Positions 62,060-64,000 of a stretch of 64,000 bases of DNA are shown in pieces. The DNA is from Luzula sylvatica (Eukaryota > Streptophyta > Magnoliopsida > Poales > Juncaceae): NCBI GenBank assembly GCA_946800325.1, contig OX326958.1, positions 17,574,992 through 17,638,991 on the forward strand. Direction: 5' to 3'. The notes beneath the pieces are model-generated. The model saw only the letters and a list, made by a program, of their open reading frames with translations, had not been told where the DNA came from and made no database searches. Position 1 is the first letter of the stretch; each line of letters begins with the position of its first letter. The position numbers and the translations under genes are program-made.

Positions 62060-62195
62060 TTTGTTACTAATGGAAGATAACAAAAATTCTAAAAAACACA
62101 TACAAAAATAACTTAAAAATGTTGGTGCAAGGTCTCGAACCCTTACCTCGAGATAGCGACACTGCAACCACAACCAACACACCGGGCTAATTTAT
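62060..62195 (-). mobile_element. Possible tRNA-derived SINE fragment
   Basis: On the minus strand an A-box-like tagcccggtgtgttgg (62174-62189) is followed after about 31 bases by a B-box gggttcgagacc (62131-62142), the spacing of an internal Pol III promoter. The T-rich DNA that follows could be the element body. It lacks a cloverleaf, so it is not a tRNA gene. Confidence 0.4.
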
Positions 62196-64000
62196 GCGAT
62201 CAACACTGACATTTGCTTATAATTTATAGGGGAGTTTTATCATACATCATTTTTGTATTATACACCTTTTTCAAGAATATTTTGGGTAATGATCAATTAA
62301 TGAGTATTTATGGTAATTTTTCAAATGTATTTATCAATAAATGATATGGTAAATAAGAAATTTAAATTGTTCATGAAAAAATAAATATTCATAAAAAATA
62401 AAATGTATGATACACCTTTATAAATATCCAAAATATCGTTTTAAAAAGACGTATGATATAACTCCCCTAATTTATAATCAGAACGTACTTTTTTCAGCAA
62501 TTTGTGTGAGTTGGCAGAAATTGTATGCATCCGATTTGTAAAATATATCACACACTAGTGAAAATTGGAAAACCAAGATTTTTTTAATATTTCGATTTCA
62601 ACGACAGCCACAGAACGTATTTTCTTAGCAATGAAAATTGTTCGTAATAAAATGATAAAAGATTTTTTACAACTATTTGATTGTTTATATTGAAAATGAA
62701 ATTATTAAATCTTTTACAGCGAAGAAAATTACAGAAAACAATGCTTTAATGCCCAAAAAATGAGTCATGACTCATAACTATAAATTAGTATTATCATGTT
62801 TTTTGTTATTTTGTATAACATGTTGTAAGTAGCAATGTTAGATTAAAAAAATGCTTACCTTTCTTCCCCCCCTTCAATTAATATGTTTGGTTCCGAGAAA
62901 AATACGACTTATCAACATATTTTAGATTGTAAACATTCTATATATACATCTCATTGTATTACATGCATTTTATTACTTTGAGCTCTCAACAATTAAATTT
63001 GCTTCATTACCCTCTCAATAAAACTATTTCACTAACAATAACAATTCACATCTAGTCAGATTTAGACGTGTCAGGGACTCATGGTCATGAAGTCACGTGT
63101 CAAAAAAAAAAAGTTTCGAATAAGAAGAATAAGAAGGCTATTTGTGCAAAAATACCAGCCGGTAAGCAATAAAGAGCGGAACAAAAAAGAGCGTCCATAA
63201 TTGAATAGTCCCACAATGCTTGCATACAATACAAATGAACAATGAACGCAAATAAAAAGAGAGGGAATGGGAAGGAGAAAATTATCTTTGCGCTTGGGGC
63301 AATGACGCAGCTTGTGAGGTAAAACCGAGGCGCGTCAATTGCTGGTTGAAAACTATTTCCAAACCCCCTCTCTGGTCTGAGCTCGCTCGGTGCCATTGAG
63401 AATTTCTGGAAGGGCTCCCATTTTTGGGTAAAGCCCTACAATTCCCAATTTTAAACTTTCCTAATCACTCTTAAAATTATTATATAAGTTTTGATAATTA
63501 GTTAATTATCAAGTTTAGTATTTTGAAAAGTACAACTTATTAATCTGTTGAATGAAGATATAAAAATATTCCATTTTTAATTACTTACATAATTAATTAC
63601 TAAGTTTAACATGTTAATTAACTGATTTAGGGATATTAAATCTTAACAAATATGAATATGAAATGAATTAATCAATTAATAAGTTTAACATGCGTACAAA
63701 TTAATTAAGGGAATATAACAACCCAATAATTGACAGTTAACAATTAACAAAAAATGTAATTATAAAAAATCATGATTAAGTGAATAAAAATGTACTAATC
63801 ATAAAATAATAATTACCAGTTATATTATGTTAATTGAATTGATAATTCACTTGTTAACTCCCCAGGGAAAATTGACTGCAGCTTGAGCTACGACGGGAGC
63901 TGGAGCTAAGCCAACCCGAGTCCTCTGTCCAGTCGTCAAATCGCCAAAATTGGTCGCAAATTGAAAAAAGGTTCTCCAAATTTTAGAAAATAAACATGAT
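62196..64000. other. AT-rich intergenic DNA at the right edge
   Basis: A 98-codon minus-strand frame at 63100-63396 begins MAPSELRPERGFGNSF and becomes very hydrophobic; its first 37 codons have more even base composition and could be an exon of a gene, but no support was found. The rest shows no feature. Confidence 0.3.

Noticed and set aside
62131..62142. tRNA gene suggested by the B-box-like sequence
   Set aside because: No acceptor or anticodon stem can be drawn around it.
63100..63396. 98-codon minus-strand frame as a gene
   Set aside because: The start looks protein-like, but the rest is a hydrophobic AT-driven stretch, with no recognised family or splice partner.

Overview
The window is a piece of a dicot plant nuclear genome. 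The evidence is four spliced genes of plant-specific or plant-typed families (a bHLH factor, a small tail-anchored-looking protein, an XTH cell-wall enzyme and an ATXR3-type histone methyltransferase), plant LTR retrotransposons with initiator-Met or Asp-type primer sites, a Helitron with a typical plant terminus, and AT-rich intergenic DNA with many microsatellites. A run of 200 N (37223-37422) is an assembly gap.

Layout. 1-634: dyad-rich DNA, possibly the end of an older retroelement. 640-4079: an internally deleted Copia-like element (plus strand, target duplication atgtt). 4197-14572: a nearly complete Athila-type Gypsy element (minus strand, target duplication atcaa) with intact gag, a disturbed gag/pol junction and one nonsense codon in the integrase. 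16663-19003: a seven-exon bHLH gene. 19486-23040: transposon debris (CACTA-like end, truncated Copia LTR, MITE-like repeat). 23406-33061: a Helitron split by a young Copia-type element (25241-32836, minus, target duplication gtata). 33258-34604: a four-exon gene of unknown function. 34605-46500: AT-rich repeats, the gap, the 3' half of a second Athila-type Gypsy element (37425-43253) and a Copia LTR stub. 46562-47554: an XTH9-like gene (minus). 49310-57526: a complete 17-exon ATXR3/SDG2-like gene (minus). 57930-64000: AT-rich repeats and a possible SINE.

The four host genes do not form a pathway visible from sequence; they are ordinary single-copy-looking genes separated by transposon blocks. 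All splice models were read by hand from GT/AG sites with reading-phase checks, and all four give uninterrupted proteins.

The most unusual signal lies in the non-coding parts of the two Copia-type elements. First, stem-loops recur in both, with an almost invariant 18-19 nt loop centred on GCCAAAG while the complementary stems differ completely from copy to copy and covary between the elements. One position has the stem but no loop, and one copy sits inside the dead pol frame. Second, each element fills both its LTR U3 and its 5' leader with many copies of its own short palindrome (CGTCATGACG in one, AGATAATAAGATTATCT in the other). Third, the LTRs of the 25241-32836 element differ at only about three positions although its pol is full of stops, so it probably moved recently as a non-autonomous element.
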